Assembly: GCA_037783415.1 (NCBI GenBank)
Contig: JAZGTN010000236.1
Coordinates: forward strand, 1,364,001-1,428,000
Length of the DNA: 64,000 bases
DNA from: Leptasterias polaris
Taxonomy: Eukaryota > Echinodermata > Asteroidea > Forcipulatida > Asteriidae
Direction of reading: 5' to 3'
Part shown: positions 1 through 13,400 of the stretch, in pieces
How positions within the stretch are numbered: the first letter of the stretch is position 1
Layout of the letters: the number at the start of each line of letters is the position of its first letter
The notes under the pieces: generated by a model
What the model was told of the DNA's origin: nothing
Seen by the model: the letters and a program-made list of their open reading frames with translations, nothing else
The model's database searches: none
Position numbers and translations under genes: made by a program

Positions 1-660
1 GCCCAAGCCAGTCGTGTTTTGTGCCCACCACAGCCCGGTGCCCCCTAAATTTGAATTTTTGACTTAAAAGACAAAACATTTCCCGAAAAAAGTAAAATTT
101 CATAAGCTTTTGTTAAAGATTTTAAGTGTTTTTTTTTAGATGTGTGTAGTAAATCAAACATAAAGACATTGCTGAAAAGGGGCTTTTTAGGGAAAATGCT
201 AAACGTAATCTTTCATAGTTTCAATTTGCCAAAAGTGCCCCCACCACCCCCCCCCCCAACCCCAATAGGGCCACCTGTGACCCCTGAAATTTTACCCAAT
301 AGTTTTGGCGCTGTACTCCATCATTAAGCATGAATTTGTGGCCCAATTTTTGAGAAAAAAAACTGATCGCCCAATAGTTAACGAATGCATGACAAAACGA
401 AATATCTATGCATATTTTCAAAAAATGTTACATGATATTATTGAACAAAAACGAAAAACATACAGAGACTTTTATAAGAAAGTTCCCTACAAAAGCGCAG
501 TAACATTCATTCTAATGTTGTCATTCATCATAGGTGTTTTTATCAGGCAGATGTAACATACCTCAAAAGATAAGAGTGTTTTCCACATCAAGGTCAGTGG
601 CGTGCTTTTCTTTGTTTAGAGATTAATGGAAACAAATCGCTGATGGGTCTGTAATAGATC
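1..660. other. AT-rich sequence, no gene assigned
   Basis: Contains a C-homopolymer tract near 247-257 and an 83-codon open frame (305-556, +) that ends in a hydrophobic segment (SAVTFILMLSFIIGVFI) just before the stop. It resembles no family I recognise and its length is within chance. Confidence 0.3.
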
Positions 661-810
661 GATCCATTAAGCCCCGCCTCCTTACGAGTTGACCAATCAC
701 AACCGCGAAACCCGATCACCATTAGTGCAAAGATCACCAAACGGCTCAAATGGTGATCCGATTTCGCGGTTGTGATTGGTCAATGAGAAATGGGCGTGGC
801 TTGATGGATC
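661..810. mobile_element. MITE-like hairpin element with about 60-bp inverted arms
   Basis: The left arm (661-721) and right arm (748-810) are inverted copies: TTGACCAATCACAACCGCGA reads the same on the opposite strand of the right arm, and the ends match as GATCCAT(T/C)AAGCC. The spacer is about 25 bp. Each arm carries a CCAAT box and a GC-box-like motif (CCCCGCC / GGGCGTGG), so a short bidirectional promoter is an alternative reading. It sits 440 bp before the first detected CPT2-like exon. Confidence 0.7.
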
Positions 811-1249
811 GGTGAATTGTCAGTTTTTGCAAACTAGTTCTTGAGTTGTAGGAGCTTCAATAATGTACAATATGCCAGAGAACCTGATAAGCCCAGCTGC
901 GTAATCAATCCTAGATGCAAACGCAAAACAGATGAGATACGAAAACAATTGTTTCATTGAACCTTTTGTGTGCTACAAACATTTTTTGCAAGTTGAGTTA
1001 TGACCTTGTTTCAATTCACATTTTCACACTACACATAGCGCAGCCAGTTCCCAAAGGTTGAAATCCCAAGGTTCCATGTAGAAGTCTACCCTGACACACC
1101 CCTGTTTTCATTTTACAACTGATGTTACTCCTAACCTAGGGTTTTGCAGGTTTATCACCATTCGAAGTCTGGAAATTCCAACCAAAAATCTACGAATTTC
1201 CATGTAATTGTAGACATTCTCACATTTAACTATTGTCTTTTACTTCCAG
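811..1249. other. Non-coding stretch upstream of first detected CPT2-like exon
   Basis: Probably intronic, because the exon at 1250 enters in phase 2. No exon with a start codon and mitochondrial presequence could be recognised here. Confidence 0.4.
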
Positions 1250-1452
1250 CTCATCCTTCTCGTCACCTTCGGACTATCTTCAAACCATCAGTCATGTTCC
1301 CACAATGCTTTTCCAGCCAGCCATTCCACAGCTACCCATCCCAACACTACAAGACACTTGTCAACGTTTTCTATCAACCCTATATACTGTTCTCAGTCCA
1401 GAGGAATTCAAGGAGAAAAAAGCCATGATTGAGGAGTTTCAAAGAGGAGAGG
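1250..1452 (+). CDS. CPT2: CPT2-like first detected exon (N-terminal domain)
   Basis: Acceptor tacttccag ends at 1249 and the donor GTCATA starts at 1453. The exon enters in phase 2 and leaves in phase 1. It encodes SDYLQTISHVPTMLFQPAIP, then QLPIPTLQDTCQRFLSTLY and EEFQRGE, which aligns with the start of mature CPT2 just after the targeting peptide. The upstream coding exon, with Met and presequence, must lie in 1-1249 or before the window; no convincing candidate is visible. Confidence 0.9.
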
Positions 1453-4400
1453 GTCATAGTGGGTCAAAGTTTCTAAATTCGTCAAATGTTTGTAAACTCT
1501 GCGAAATTACTTGAACACTTTGCAAAACATGTTAAGGAAAAATTTACATGCTTTTACTTGATCACTGGTAGATTTGCAAATCGGTGGTTCTTTAAAATAG
1601 ATTCATTGTGTATATGATGTTACTGACCGAAATCTTTAATGTCAAACTATGAAAAAGAGCATGTGTTACGCATTGCGCACAGCTCACAGCCAAGGAAAGG
1701 CATTCACGCGTGCATGTTTCATTAACCTTGGCGGCCAGTGCAAAGGGTCTATTGTTCTCAGGTTTGTATCGGAAGGTGGTCGTTCCCTTTGTTTAATTGC
1801 ATAACAATGGGTTAAATTCCCTAAAAAATCATTTGCACGTGACTAAAGTGATAATTGTTGATAACTTTCAGATCTAAACATTGAATTGGAGGAGCAGAAC
1901 AAGAAAAACAGCCATACAAGCTACGTTGCAGGTATTGTTCAAGTTTACATACTGATGACATAATAATCGTAATTAGGTCTGCCTGTCAGACACTTTTTGT
2001 GCCTGTATAACATAAAGGTCTTTTTTTTAAACCCCAGTAATCTCTTATGAAATATCTTTCAGTTCATGCTCAGGTGACTCCTTGATGCTTCCTCTCAATC
2101 CAGTAACTTGTTTCCTTGATGCTTCCTCTCAGTGCATTACCTTGTTTCCCTGATGCTTCCTCTCAGTACATTACCTTGTTTCCTTGATGCTTCCTCTCAG
2201 TGCATTACCTTGTTTCCTTGATGCTTCCTCTCAGTACATTACCTTGTTTCCCTGATGCTTCCTCTCAGTACATTACCTTGTTTCCCTGATGCTTCCTCTC
2301 AGTACATTACCTTGTTTCCCTGATGCTTCCTCTCAATCCAGTAACTTGTTTCCTTGATGCTTCCTCTCAGTGCATTACCTTGTTTCCCTGATGCTTCCTC
2401 TCAGTACATTACCTTGTTTCCTTGATGCTTCCTCTCAGTGCATTACCTTGTTTCCTTGATGCTTCCTCTCAGTGCATTACCTTGTTTCCCTGATGCTTCC
2501 TCTCAGTGCATTACCTTGTTTCCTTGATGCTTCCTCTCAGTGCATTACCTTGTTTCCTTGATGCTTCCTCTCAGTACATTACCTTGTTTCCCTGATGCTT
2601 CCTCTCAGTGCATTACCTTGTTTCCCTGATGCTTCCTCTCAGTACATTACCTTGTTTCCCTGATGCTTCCTCTCAATCCAGTATGAAAAAGAGCATGTGT
2701 TACGCATTGCGCACAGCTCACAGCCAATGAAAGGCATTCACGCGTGCATGTTTCATTAACCTTGGCGGCCAGTGCAAAGGGTCTATTGTTTTCAGGTTTG
2801 TATCGGAAGGTGGTCGTTCCCTTTGTTTAATTGCATAACAATGGGTTAAATTCCCTAAAAAATCATTACCTTGTTTCCCTGATGCTTCCTCTCAGTACAT
2901 TACCTTGTTTCCCTGATGCTTCCTCTCAATCCAGTAACTTGTTTCCTTGATGCTTCCTCTCAGTACATTACCTTGTTTCCCTGATGCTTCCTCTCAATCC
3001 AGTAACTTGTTTCCTTGATGCTTCCTCTCAGTGCATTACCTTGTTTCCCTGATGCTTCCTCTCAGTACATTACCTTGTTTCCTAGATGCTTCCTCTCAGT
3101 GCATAACCTTGTTTCCCTGATGTTTTTCCTCTCAGTACATCACCTCGTTTCCTTGATGCTTCCTCTCATTACATTACCTTGTTTCCTTGATGCTTCCTCT
3201 CAGTGCATTACCTTGTTCCCCCTATGTTTCCTCTCAGTACATCACCTTGTTTCCCTGATGTTTCCTCTCAGTATATTACCTTGTTTCCTTGATGCTTCCT
3301 CTCAGTACATTACCTTGTTTCCCTGATGCTTCCTCTCAATCCAGTAACTTGTTTCCTTGATGCTTCCTCTCAGTGCATTACCTTGTTTCCCTGATGCTTC
3401 CTCTCAGTACATTACCTTGTTTCCTTGATGCTTCCTCTCAGTGCATTACCTTGTTTCCCTGATGCTTCCTCTCAGTACATTACCTTGTTTCCTTGATGCT
3501 TCCTCTCAGTGCATTACCTTGTTTCCTTGATGCTTCCTCTCAGTACATAACCTTGTTTCCTTGATGCTTCCTCTCAGTGCATTACCTTGTTTCCTTGATG
3601 CTTCCTCTCAGTACATTACCTTGTTTCCCTGATGCTTCCTCTCAGTGCATTACCTTGTTTCCCTGATGCTTCCTCTCAGTACATTACCTTGTTTCCCTGA
3701 TGCTTCCTCTCAATCCAGTAACTTGTTTCCTTGATGCTTCCTCTCAGTGCATTACCTTGTTTCCCTGATGCTTCCTCTCAGTACATTACCTTGTTTCCTT
3801 GATGCTTCCTCTCAGTGCATTACCTTGTTTCCTTGATGCTTCCTCTCAGTACATTACCTTGTTTCACTGATGCTTCCTCTCAGTACATTACATTGTTTCC
3901 CTGATGCTTCCTCTCAGTACATTACCTTGTTTCCTTGATGCTTCCTCTCAGTGCATTACCTTGTTTCCTTGATGCTTCCTCTCAGTACATTACCTTGTTT
4001 CCCTGATGCTTCCTCTCAGTGCATTACCTTGTTTCCCTGATGCTTCCTCTCAGTACATTACCTTGTTTCCCTGATGCTTCCTCTCAGTACATTACCTTGT
4101 TTCCCTGATGCTTCCTCTCAGTACATTACCTTGTTTCCCTGATGCTTCCTCTCAATCCAGTATGAAAAAGAGCATGTGTTACGCATTGCGCACAGCTCAC
4201 AGCCAATGAAAGGCATTCACGCGTGCATGTTTCATTAACCTTGGCGGCCAGTTCAAAGGGTCTATTGTTCTCAGGTTTGTATCGGAAGGTGGTCGTTCCC
4301 TTTGTTTAATTGCATAACAATGGGTTAAATTCCCTAAAAAATCATTACCTTGTTTCCCTGATGCTTCCTCTCAGTACATTACCTTGTTTCCCTGATGCTT

Positions 4401-7400
4401 CCTCTCAATCCAGTAACTTGTTTCCTTGATGCTTCCTCTCAGTGCATTACCTTGTTTCCCTGATGCTTCCTCTCAGTACATTACCTTTTTTCCTAGATGC
4501 TTCCTCTCAGTGCATAACCTTGTTTCCCTGATGTTTTTCCTCTCAGTACATCACCTCGTTTCCTTGATGCTTCCTCTCATTACATTACCTTGTTTCCTTG
4601 ATGCTTCCTCTCAGTTCATTACCTTGTTCCCCCTATGTTTCCTCTCAGTACATAACCTTGTTTCCTTGATGCTTCCTCTCAGTACAGTACCTTGTTTCCT
4701 TGATGCTTCCCTTTCAATCAAGTACCTTGTTTCCCTGATGCTTCCTCTCGGTATATTACCTTGTTTCCTTGATGCTTCCTCTCAGTATATTACCTTGTTT
4801 CCTTGATGCTTCCTCTCAGTACATTACCTTGTTTCCCTGATGCTTCCTCTCAATCCAGTAACTTGTTTCCTTGATGCTTCCTCTCAGTGCATTACCTTGT
4901 TTCCCTGATGCTTCCTCTCAATACATTACCTGGTTTCCTAGATGCTTCCTCTCAGTGCATAACCTTGTTTCCCTGATGTTTTTCCTCTCAGTACATCACC
5001 TCGTTTCCTTGATGCTTCCTCTCATTACATTACCTTGTTTCCTTGATGCTTCCTCTCAGTGCATTACCTTGTTCCCCCTATGTTTCCTCTCAGTACATAA
5101 CCTTGTTTCCTTGATGCTTCCTCTCATTACATTACCTTGTTTCCCTGATGCTTCCTCTCAATACATAACCTTCTTTCCCTGATGTTTCCTCTCAATACAT
5201 AACCTTGTTGCCCTGATGCTTCCTCTCATTACATTACCTTGTTTCCCTGATGCTTCCTCTCAGTACATTACCTTGTTTCCTTGATGCTTCCTCTCAGTGC
5301 ATTACCTTGTTTCCCTGATGCTTCCTGTCAGTGCATTACCTTGTTTCCTTGATGCTTCCTCTCAGTACATTACCTTGTTTCCTTGATGCTTCCTCTCAGT
5401 ACATTACCTTGTTTCCTTGATGCTTCCTCTCAGTGCATTACCTTGTTTCCTTGATGCTTCCTCTCAGTGCATTACCTTGTTTCCCTGATGCTTCCTCTCA
5501 GTGCATTACCTTGTTTCATTGATGCTTCCTCTCAGTGCATTACCTTGTTTCCCTGATGCTTCCTCTCAGTACATTACCTTGTTTCCTTGATGCTTCCTCT
5601 CAGTACATTACCTTGTTTCCCTGATGCTTCCTCTCAGTGCATTACCTTGTTTCCTTGATGCTTCCTCTCAGTGCATTACCTTGTTTCCCTGATGCTTCCT
5701 CTCAGTACATTACCTTGTTTCCTTGATGCTTCCTCTCAGTACATTACCTTGTTTCCTTGATGCTTCCTCTCAGTGCATTACCTTGTTTCCTTGATACTTC
5801 CTCTCAGTGCATTACCTTGTTTCCCTGATGCTTCCTCTCAGTGCATTACCTTGTTTCCTTGATGCTTCCTCTCAGTGCATTACCTTGTTTCCCTGATGCT
5901 TCCTCTCATTACATTACCTTGTTTCCTTGATGCTTCCTCTCAGTACATTACCTTGTTTCCCTGATGATTCCTCTCAATACATAACCTTGTTTCCCTGATG
6001 TTTCCTCTCAGTACATTACCTTGTTTCCTTGATGCTTCCTCTCAGTACATTACCTTGTTTCCCTGATGTTTCCTCTCAATACATTACCTTGTTTCCCTGA
6101 TGATTCCTCTCAATACATAACCTTGTTTCCCTGATGTTTCCTCCCAGTACATTACCTTGTTTCCTTGATGCTTCCTCTCAGTACATTACCTTGTTTCCCT
6201 GATGTTTCCTCTCAGTACATTACCTTGTTTCCCTGATGTTTCCTCTCAATACATTACCTTGTTTCCCTGATGATTCCTCTCAATACATAACCTTGTTTCC
6301 CTGATGTTTCCTCTCAATACATAACCTTGTTTCCCTGATGTTTCCTCTCAATACATAACCTTGTTTCCCTGATGATTCCTCTCAATACATAACCTTGTTT
6401 CCCTGATGTTTCCTCTCAATACATAACCTTGTTTCCCTGATGTTTCCTCTCAATACATAACCTTGTTTCCCTGATGTTTCCTCTCAATACATAACCTTGT
6501 TTCCCTGATGTTTCCTCTCAGTACATTACCTTGTTTCCTTGATGCTTCCTCTCATTACCTTGTTTCCCTGATGCTTCCTCTCAATACATAACCTTGTTTC
6601 CCTGATGTTTCCTCTCAATACATAACCTTGTTTCCCTGATGCTTCCTCTCCGTACGTTACCTTGTTTCCCTGATGCTTCCTCTCAGTGCATTACCTTGTT
6701 TCCTTGATGCTTCCTCTCAGTACATTACCTTGTTTCCCTGATGCTTCCTCTCAGTGCATTACCTTGTTTCCTTGATGCTTCTTCTCAGTACATTACCTTG
6801 TTTCCTTGATGCTTCCTCTCAGTGCATTACCTTGTTTCCCTGATGCTTCCTCTCAGTGCATTACCTTGTTTCCTTGATGCTTCCTCTCAGTACATTACCT
6901 TGTTTCCTTGATGCTTCCTCTCAGTACATTACCTTGTTTCCTTGATGCTTCCTCTCAGTGCATTACCTTGTTTCCTTGATGCTTCCTCTCAGTGCATTAC
7001 CTTGTTTCCCTGATGCTTCCTCTCAGTGCATTACCTTGTTTCCTTGATGCTTCCTCTCAGTGCATTACCTTGTTTCCCTGATGGTTCCTCTCAGTACATT
7101 ACCTTGTTTCCTTGATGCTTCCTCTCAGTACATTACCTTGTTTCCCTGATGCTTCCTCTCAGTGCATTACCTTGTTTCCCTGATGCTTCCTCTCAGTGCA
7201 TTACCTTGTTTCCCTGATGCTTTCTCTCAGTACATTACCTTGTTTCCTTGATGCTTCCTCTCAGTACATTACCTTGTTTCCTTGATGCTTCCTCTCAGTG
7301 CATTACCTTGTTTCCTTGATGCTTCCTCTCAGTGCATTACCTTGTTTCCCTGATGCTTCCTCTCAGTGCATTACCTTGTTTCCTTGATGCTTCCTCTCAG

Positions 7401-10400
7401 TGCATTACCTTGTTTCCCTGATGCTTCCTCTCATTACATTACCTTGTTTCCTTGATGCTTCCTCTCAGTACATTACCTTGTTTCCCTGATGATTCCTCTC
7501 AATACATAACCTTGTTTCCCTGATGTTTCCTCTCAGTACATTACCTTGTTTCCTTGATGCTTCCTCTCAGTACATTACCTTGTTTCCCTGATGTTTCCTC
7601 TCAATACATTACCTTGTTTCCCTGATGATTCCTCTCAATACATAACCTTGTTTCCCTGATGTTTCCTCTCAGTACATTACCTTGTTTCCTTGATGCTTCC
7701 TCTCAGTACATTACCTTGTTTCCCTGATGTTTCCTCTCAGTACATTACCTTGTTTCCCTGATGTTTCCTCTCAATACATTACCTTGTTTCCCTGATGATT
7801 CCTCTCAATACATAACCTTGTTTCCCTGATGTTTCCTCTCAATACATAACTTTGTTTCCCTGATGTTTCCTCTCAATACATAACCTTGTTTCCCTGATGA
7901 TTCCTCTCAATACATAACCTTGTTTCCCTGATGTTTCCTCTCAATACATAACCTTGTTTCCCTGATGTTTCCTCTCAATACATAACCTTGTTTCCCTGAT
8001 GTTTCCTCTCAATACATAACCTTGTTTCCCTGATGTTTCCTCTCAGTACATTACCTTGTTTCCTTGATGCTTCCTCTCATTATATTACCTTGTTTCCCTG
8101 ATGCTTCCTCTCAATACATAACCTTGTTTCCCTGATGTTTCCTCTCAATACATAACCTTGTTTCCCTGATGCTTCCTCTCCGTACGTTACCTTGTTTCCC
8201 TGATGCTTCCTCTCAGTGCATTACCTTGTTTCCTTGATGCTTCCTCTCCGTATGTTACCTTGTTTCCTTGATGCTTCCTCTCATTACATTACCTTGTTTC
8301 CCTGATGCTTGCTCTCAGTGCATTACCCTGTTTCCTTGATGCTTCCTCTCATTACATTACCTTGTTTCCTTGATGTTTCCTCTCAGTACATTACCTTGTT
8401 TCCTTGATGCTTCCTCTCATTACATTACCTTGTTTCCCTGATGCTTCCTCTCAATACATAACCTTGTTTCCCTGATGTTTCCTCTCAATACATAACCTTG
8501 TTTCCCTGATGCTTCCTCTCCGTACGTTACCTTGTTTCCCTGATGCTTCCTCTCAGTGCATTACCTTGTTTCCTTGATGCTTCCTCTCAGTACATTACCT
8601 TGTTTCCCTGATGCTTCCTCTCAGTGCATTACCTTGTTTCCTTGATGCTTCCTCTCAGTGCATTACCTTGTTTCCCTGATGCTTCCTCTCAGTACATTAC
8701 CTTGTTTCCTTGATGCTTCCTCTCAGTACATTACCTTGTTTCCCTGATGCTTCCTCTCAGTGCATTACCTTGTTTCCTTGATGCTTCCTCTCAGTGCATT
8801 ACCTTGTTTCCCTGATGCTTCCTCTCAGTACATTACCTTGTTTCCTTGATGCTTCCTCTCAGTACATTACCTTGTTTCCTTGATGCTTCCTCTCAGTGCA
8901 TTACCTTGTTTCCTTGATGCTTCCTCTCAGTGCATTACCTTGTTTCCCTGATGCCTCCTCTCAGTGCATAACCTTGTTTCCTTGATGCTTTTTCTCAGTG
9001 CATTACCTTGTTTCCCTGATGCTTCCTCTCATTACATTACCTTGTTTCCTTGATGCTTCCTCTCAGTACATTACCTTGTTTCCCTGATGATTCCTCTCAA
9101 TACATAACCTTGTTTCCCTGATGTTTCCTCTCAGTACATTACCTTGTTTCCTTGATGCTTCCTCTCAGTACATTACCTTGTTTCCCTGATGTTTCCTCTC
9201 AATACATTACCTTGTTTCCCTGATGATTCCTCTCACTACATAACCTTGTTTCCCTGATGTTTCCTCTCAGTACATTACCTTGTTTCCTTGATGCTTCCTC
9301 TCAGTACATTACCTTGTTTCCCTGATGTTTCCTCTCAATACATTACCTTGTTTCCCTGATGTTTCCTCTCAATACATTACCTTGTTTCCCTGATGATTCC
9401 TCTCAATACATAACCTTGTTTCCCTGATGTTTCCTCTCAATACATAACCTTGTTTCCCTGATGTTTCCTCTCAATACATAACCTTGTTTCCCTGATGATT
9501 CCTCTCAATACATAACCTTGTTTCCCTGATGTTTCCTCTCAATACATAACCTTGTTTCCCTTATGTTTCCTCTCAATACATAACCTTGTTTCCCTGATGT
9601 TTCCTCTCAATACATAACCTTGTTTCCCTGATGTTTCCTCTCAGTACATTACCTTGTTTCCTTGATGCTTCCTCTCATTACATTACCTTGTTTCCCTGAT
9701 GCTTCCTCTCAATACATAACCTTGTTTCCCTGATGTTTCCTCTCAATACATAACCTTGTTTCCCTGATGCTTCCTCTCCGTACGTTACCTTGTTTCCCTG
9801 ATGCTTCCTCTCAGTGCATTACCTTGTTTCCCTGATGCTTCCTCTCAGTACATTACCTTGTTTCCTTGATGCTTCCTCTCAGTACATTACCTTGTTTCCC
9901 TGATGCTTCCTCTCAGTGCATTACCTTGTTTCCTTGATGCTTCCTCTCAGTGCATTACCTTGTTTCCCTGATGCTTCCTCTCAGTACATTACCTTGTTTC
10001 CTTGATGCTTCCTCTCAGAACATTACCTTGTTTCCTTGATGCTTCCTCTCAGTGCATTACCTTGTTTCCCTGATGCTTCCTCTCAGTGCATTACCTTGTT
10101 TCCTTGATGCTTCCTCTCAGTACATTACCTTGTTTCCTTGATGCTTCCTCTCAGTACATTACCTTGTTTCCGTGATGCTTCCTCTCAGTGCATTACCTTG
10201 TTTCCTTGATGCTTCCTCTCAGTGCATTACCTTGTTTCCCTGATGCTTCCTCTCAGTGCATTACCTTGTTTCCTTGATGCTTCCTCTCAGTGCATTACCT
10301 TGTTTCCCTGATGCTTCCTCTTAGTACATTACCTTGTTTCCTTGATGTTTCCTCTCAGTACATTACCTTGTTTCCCTGATGCTTCCTCTCAGTGCATTAA

Positions 10401-13400
10401 TTTGTTTCCTTGATGCTTCCTCTCAGTGCATTACCTTGTTTCCCTGATGCTTCCTCTCAGTACATTACCTTGTTTCCTTGATGCTTCCTCTCAGTACATT
10501 ACCTTGTTTCCTTGATGCTTCCTCTCAGTGCATTACCTTGTTTCCTTGATGCTTCCTCTCAGTGCATTACCTTGTTTCCCTGATGCTTCCTCTCATTACA
10601 TTACCTTGTTTCCTTGATGCTTCCTCTCAGTACATTACCCTGTTTCCCTGATGATTCCTCTCACTACATAACCTTGTTTCCGTGATGTTTCCTCTCAGTA
10701 CATTACCTTGTTTCCTTGATGCTTCCTCTCAGTACATTACCTTGTTTCCCTGATGTTTCCTCTCAATACATTACCTTGTTTCCCTGATGATTCCTCTCAA
10801 TACATAACCTTGTTTCCCTGATGTTTCCTCTCAGTACATTACCTTGTTTCCTTGATGCTTCCTCTCAGTACATTACCTTGTTTCCCTGATGTTTCCTCTC
10901 AGTACATTACCTTGTTTCCCTGATGTTTCCTCTCAATACATTACCTTGTTTCCCTGATGATTCCTCTCAATACATAACCTTGTTTCCCTGATGTTTCCTC
11001 TCAATACATAACCTTGTTTCCCTGATGTTTCCTCTCAATACATAACCTTGTTTCCCTGATGATTCCTCTCAATACATAACCTTGTTTCCCTGATGTTTCC
11101 TCTCAATACATAACCTTGTTTCCCTGATGTTTCCTCTCAATACATAACCTTGTTTCCCTGATGTTTCCTCTCAATACATAACCTTGTTTCCCTGATGTTT
11201 CCTCTCAGTACATTACCTTGTTTCCTTGATGCTTCCTCTCATTATATTACCTTGTTTCCCTGATGCTTCCTCTCAATACATAACCTTGTTTCCCTGATGT
11301 TTCCTCTCAATACATAACCTTGTTTCCCTGATGCTTCCTCTCCGTACGTTACCTTGTTTCCCTGATGCTTCCTCTCAGTGCATTACCTTGTTTCCTTGAT
11401 GCTTCCTCTCCGTATGTTACCTTGTTTCCTTGATGCTTCCTCTCATTACATTACCTTGTTTCCCTGATGCTTGCTCTCAGTGCATTACCCTGTTTCCTTG
11501 ATGCTTCCTCTCATTACATTACCTTGTTTCCTTGATGTTTCCTCTCAGTACATTACCTTGTTTCCTTGATGCTTCCTCTCATTACATTACCTTGTTTCCC
11601 TGATGCTTCCTCTCAATACATAACCTTGTTTCCCTGATGTTTCCTCTCAATACATAACCTTGTTTCCCTGATGCTTCCTCTCCGTACGTTACCTTGTTTC
11701 CCTGATGCTTCCTCTCAGTGCATTACCTTGTTTCCTTGATGCTTCCTCTCAGTACATTACCTTGTTTCCCTGATGCTTCCTCTCAGTGCATTACCTTGTT
11801 TCCTTGATGCTTCCTCTCAGTGCATTACCTTGTTTCCCTGATGCTTCCTCTCAGTACATTACCTTGTTTCCTTGATGCTTCCTCTCAGTACATTACCTTG
11901 TTTCCCTGATGCTTCCTCTCAGTGCATTACCTTGTTTCCTTGATGCTTCCTCTCAGTGCATTACCTTGTTTCCCTGATGCTTCCTCTCAGTACATTACCT
12001 TGTTTCCTTGATGCTTCCTCTCAGTACATTACCTTGTTTCCTTGATGCTTCCTCTCAGTGCATTACCTTGTTTCCTTGATGCTTCCTCTCAGTGCATTAC
12101 CTTGTTTCCCTGATGCTTCCTCTCAGTGCATTACCCTGTTTCCTTGATGCTTCCTCTCATTACATTACCTTGTTTCCTTGATGCTTCCTCTCAGTGCATT
12201 ACCTTGTTTCCTTGATGCTTCCTCTCAGTGCATTACCTTGTTTCCCTGATGCTTCCTCTCATTACATTACCTTGTTTCCTTGATGCTTCCTCTCAGTACA
12301 TTACCTTGTTTCCCTGATGATTCCTCTCAATACATAACCTTGTTTCCCTGATGTTTCCTCTCAGTACATTACCTTGTTTCCTTGATGCTTCCTCTAAGTA
12401 CATTACCTTGTTTCCCTGATGTTTCCTCTCAATACATTACCTTGTTTCCCTGATGATTCCTCTCAATACATAACCTTGTTTCCCTGATGTTTCCTCTCAA
12501 TACATAACCTTGTTTCCTTGATGCTTCCTCTCCGTACGTTACCTTGTTTCCTTGATGCTTCCACTCATTACATTACCTTGTTTCCCTGATGCTTGCTCTC
12601 AGTGCATTACCCTGTTTCCTTGATGCTTCCTCTCATTACATTACCTTGTTTCCTTGATGCTTCCTCTCAGTGCATTACCTTGTTTCCTTGATGCTTCCTC
12701 TCAGTGCATTACCTTGTTTCCCTGATGCTTCCTCTCATTACATTACCTTGTTTCCTTGATGCTTCCTCTCAGTACATTACCTTGTTTCCCTGATGATTCC
12801 TCTCAGTGCATTACCTTGTTTCCTTGATGCTTCCTCTCAGTACATTACCTTGTTTCCCTGATGCTTCCTCTCATTACATTACCTTGTTTCCCTGATGTTT
12901 CCTCTCAATACATAACCTTGTTTCCCTGATGATTCCTCTCAGTGCATTACCTTGTTTCCTTGATGCTTCCTCTCAATACATTACCTTGTTTCCTTGATGC
13001 TTCCTCTCAGTACATTACCTTGTTTCCCTGATGTTTCCTCTCAATACATAACCTTGTTTCCCTGATGCTTCCTCTCAGTACATTACCTTGTTTCCCTGAT
13101 GCTTGCTCTCAATACATAACCTTGTTTCCTTGATGCTTCCTCTCAGTACATTACCTTGTTTCCTTGATGCTTCCTCTCAGTACATTACCTTGTTTCCTTG
13201 ATGCTTCTTCTCAGTGCATTACCTTGTTTCCCTGATGCTTCCTCTCATTACATTACCTTGTTTCCTTGATGCTTCCTCTCAGTACATTACCTTGTTTCCT
13301 TGATGCTTCCTCTCAGTGCATTACCTTGTTTCCTTGATGCTTCCTCTCAGTACATTACCTTGTTTCCCTGATGCTTCCTCTCAATACATAACCTTGTTTC

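Noticed and set aside
305..556. 83-codon frame ending in a hydrophobic segment
   Set aside because: No family recognised, no supporting splice or start context; chance length in this composition. Mentioned only within the surrounding region entry.
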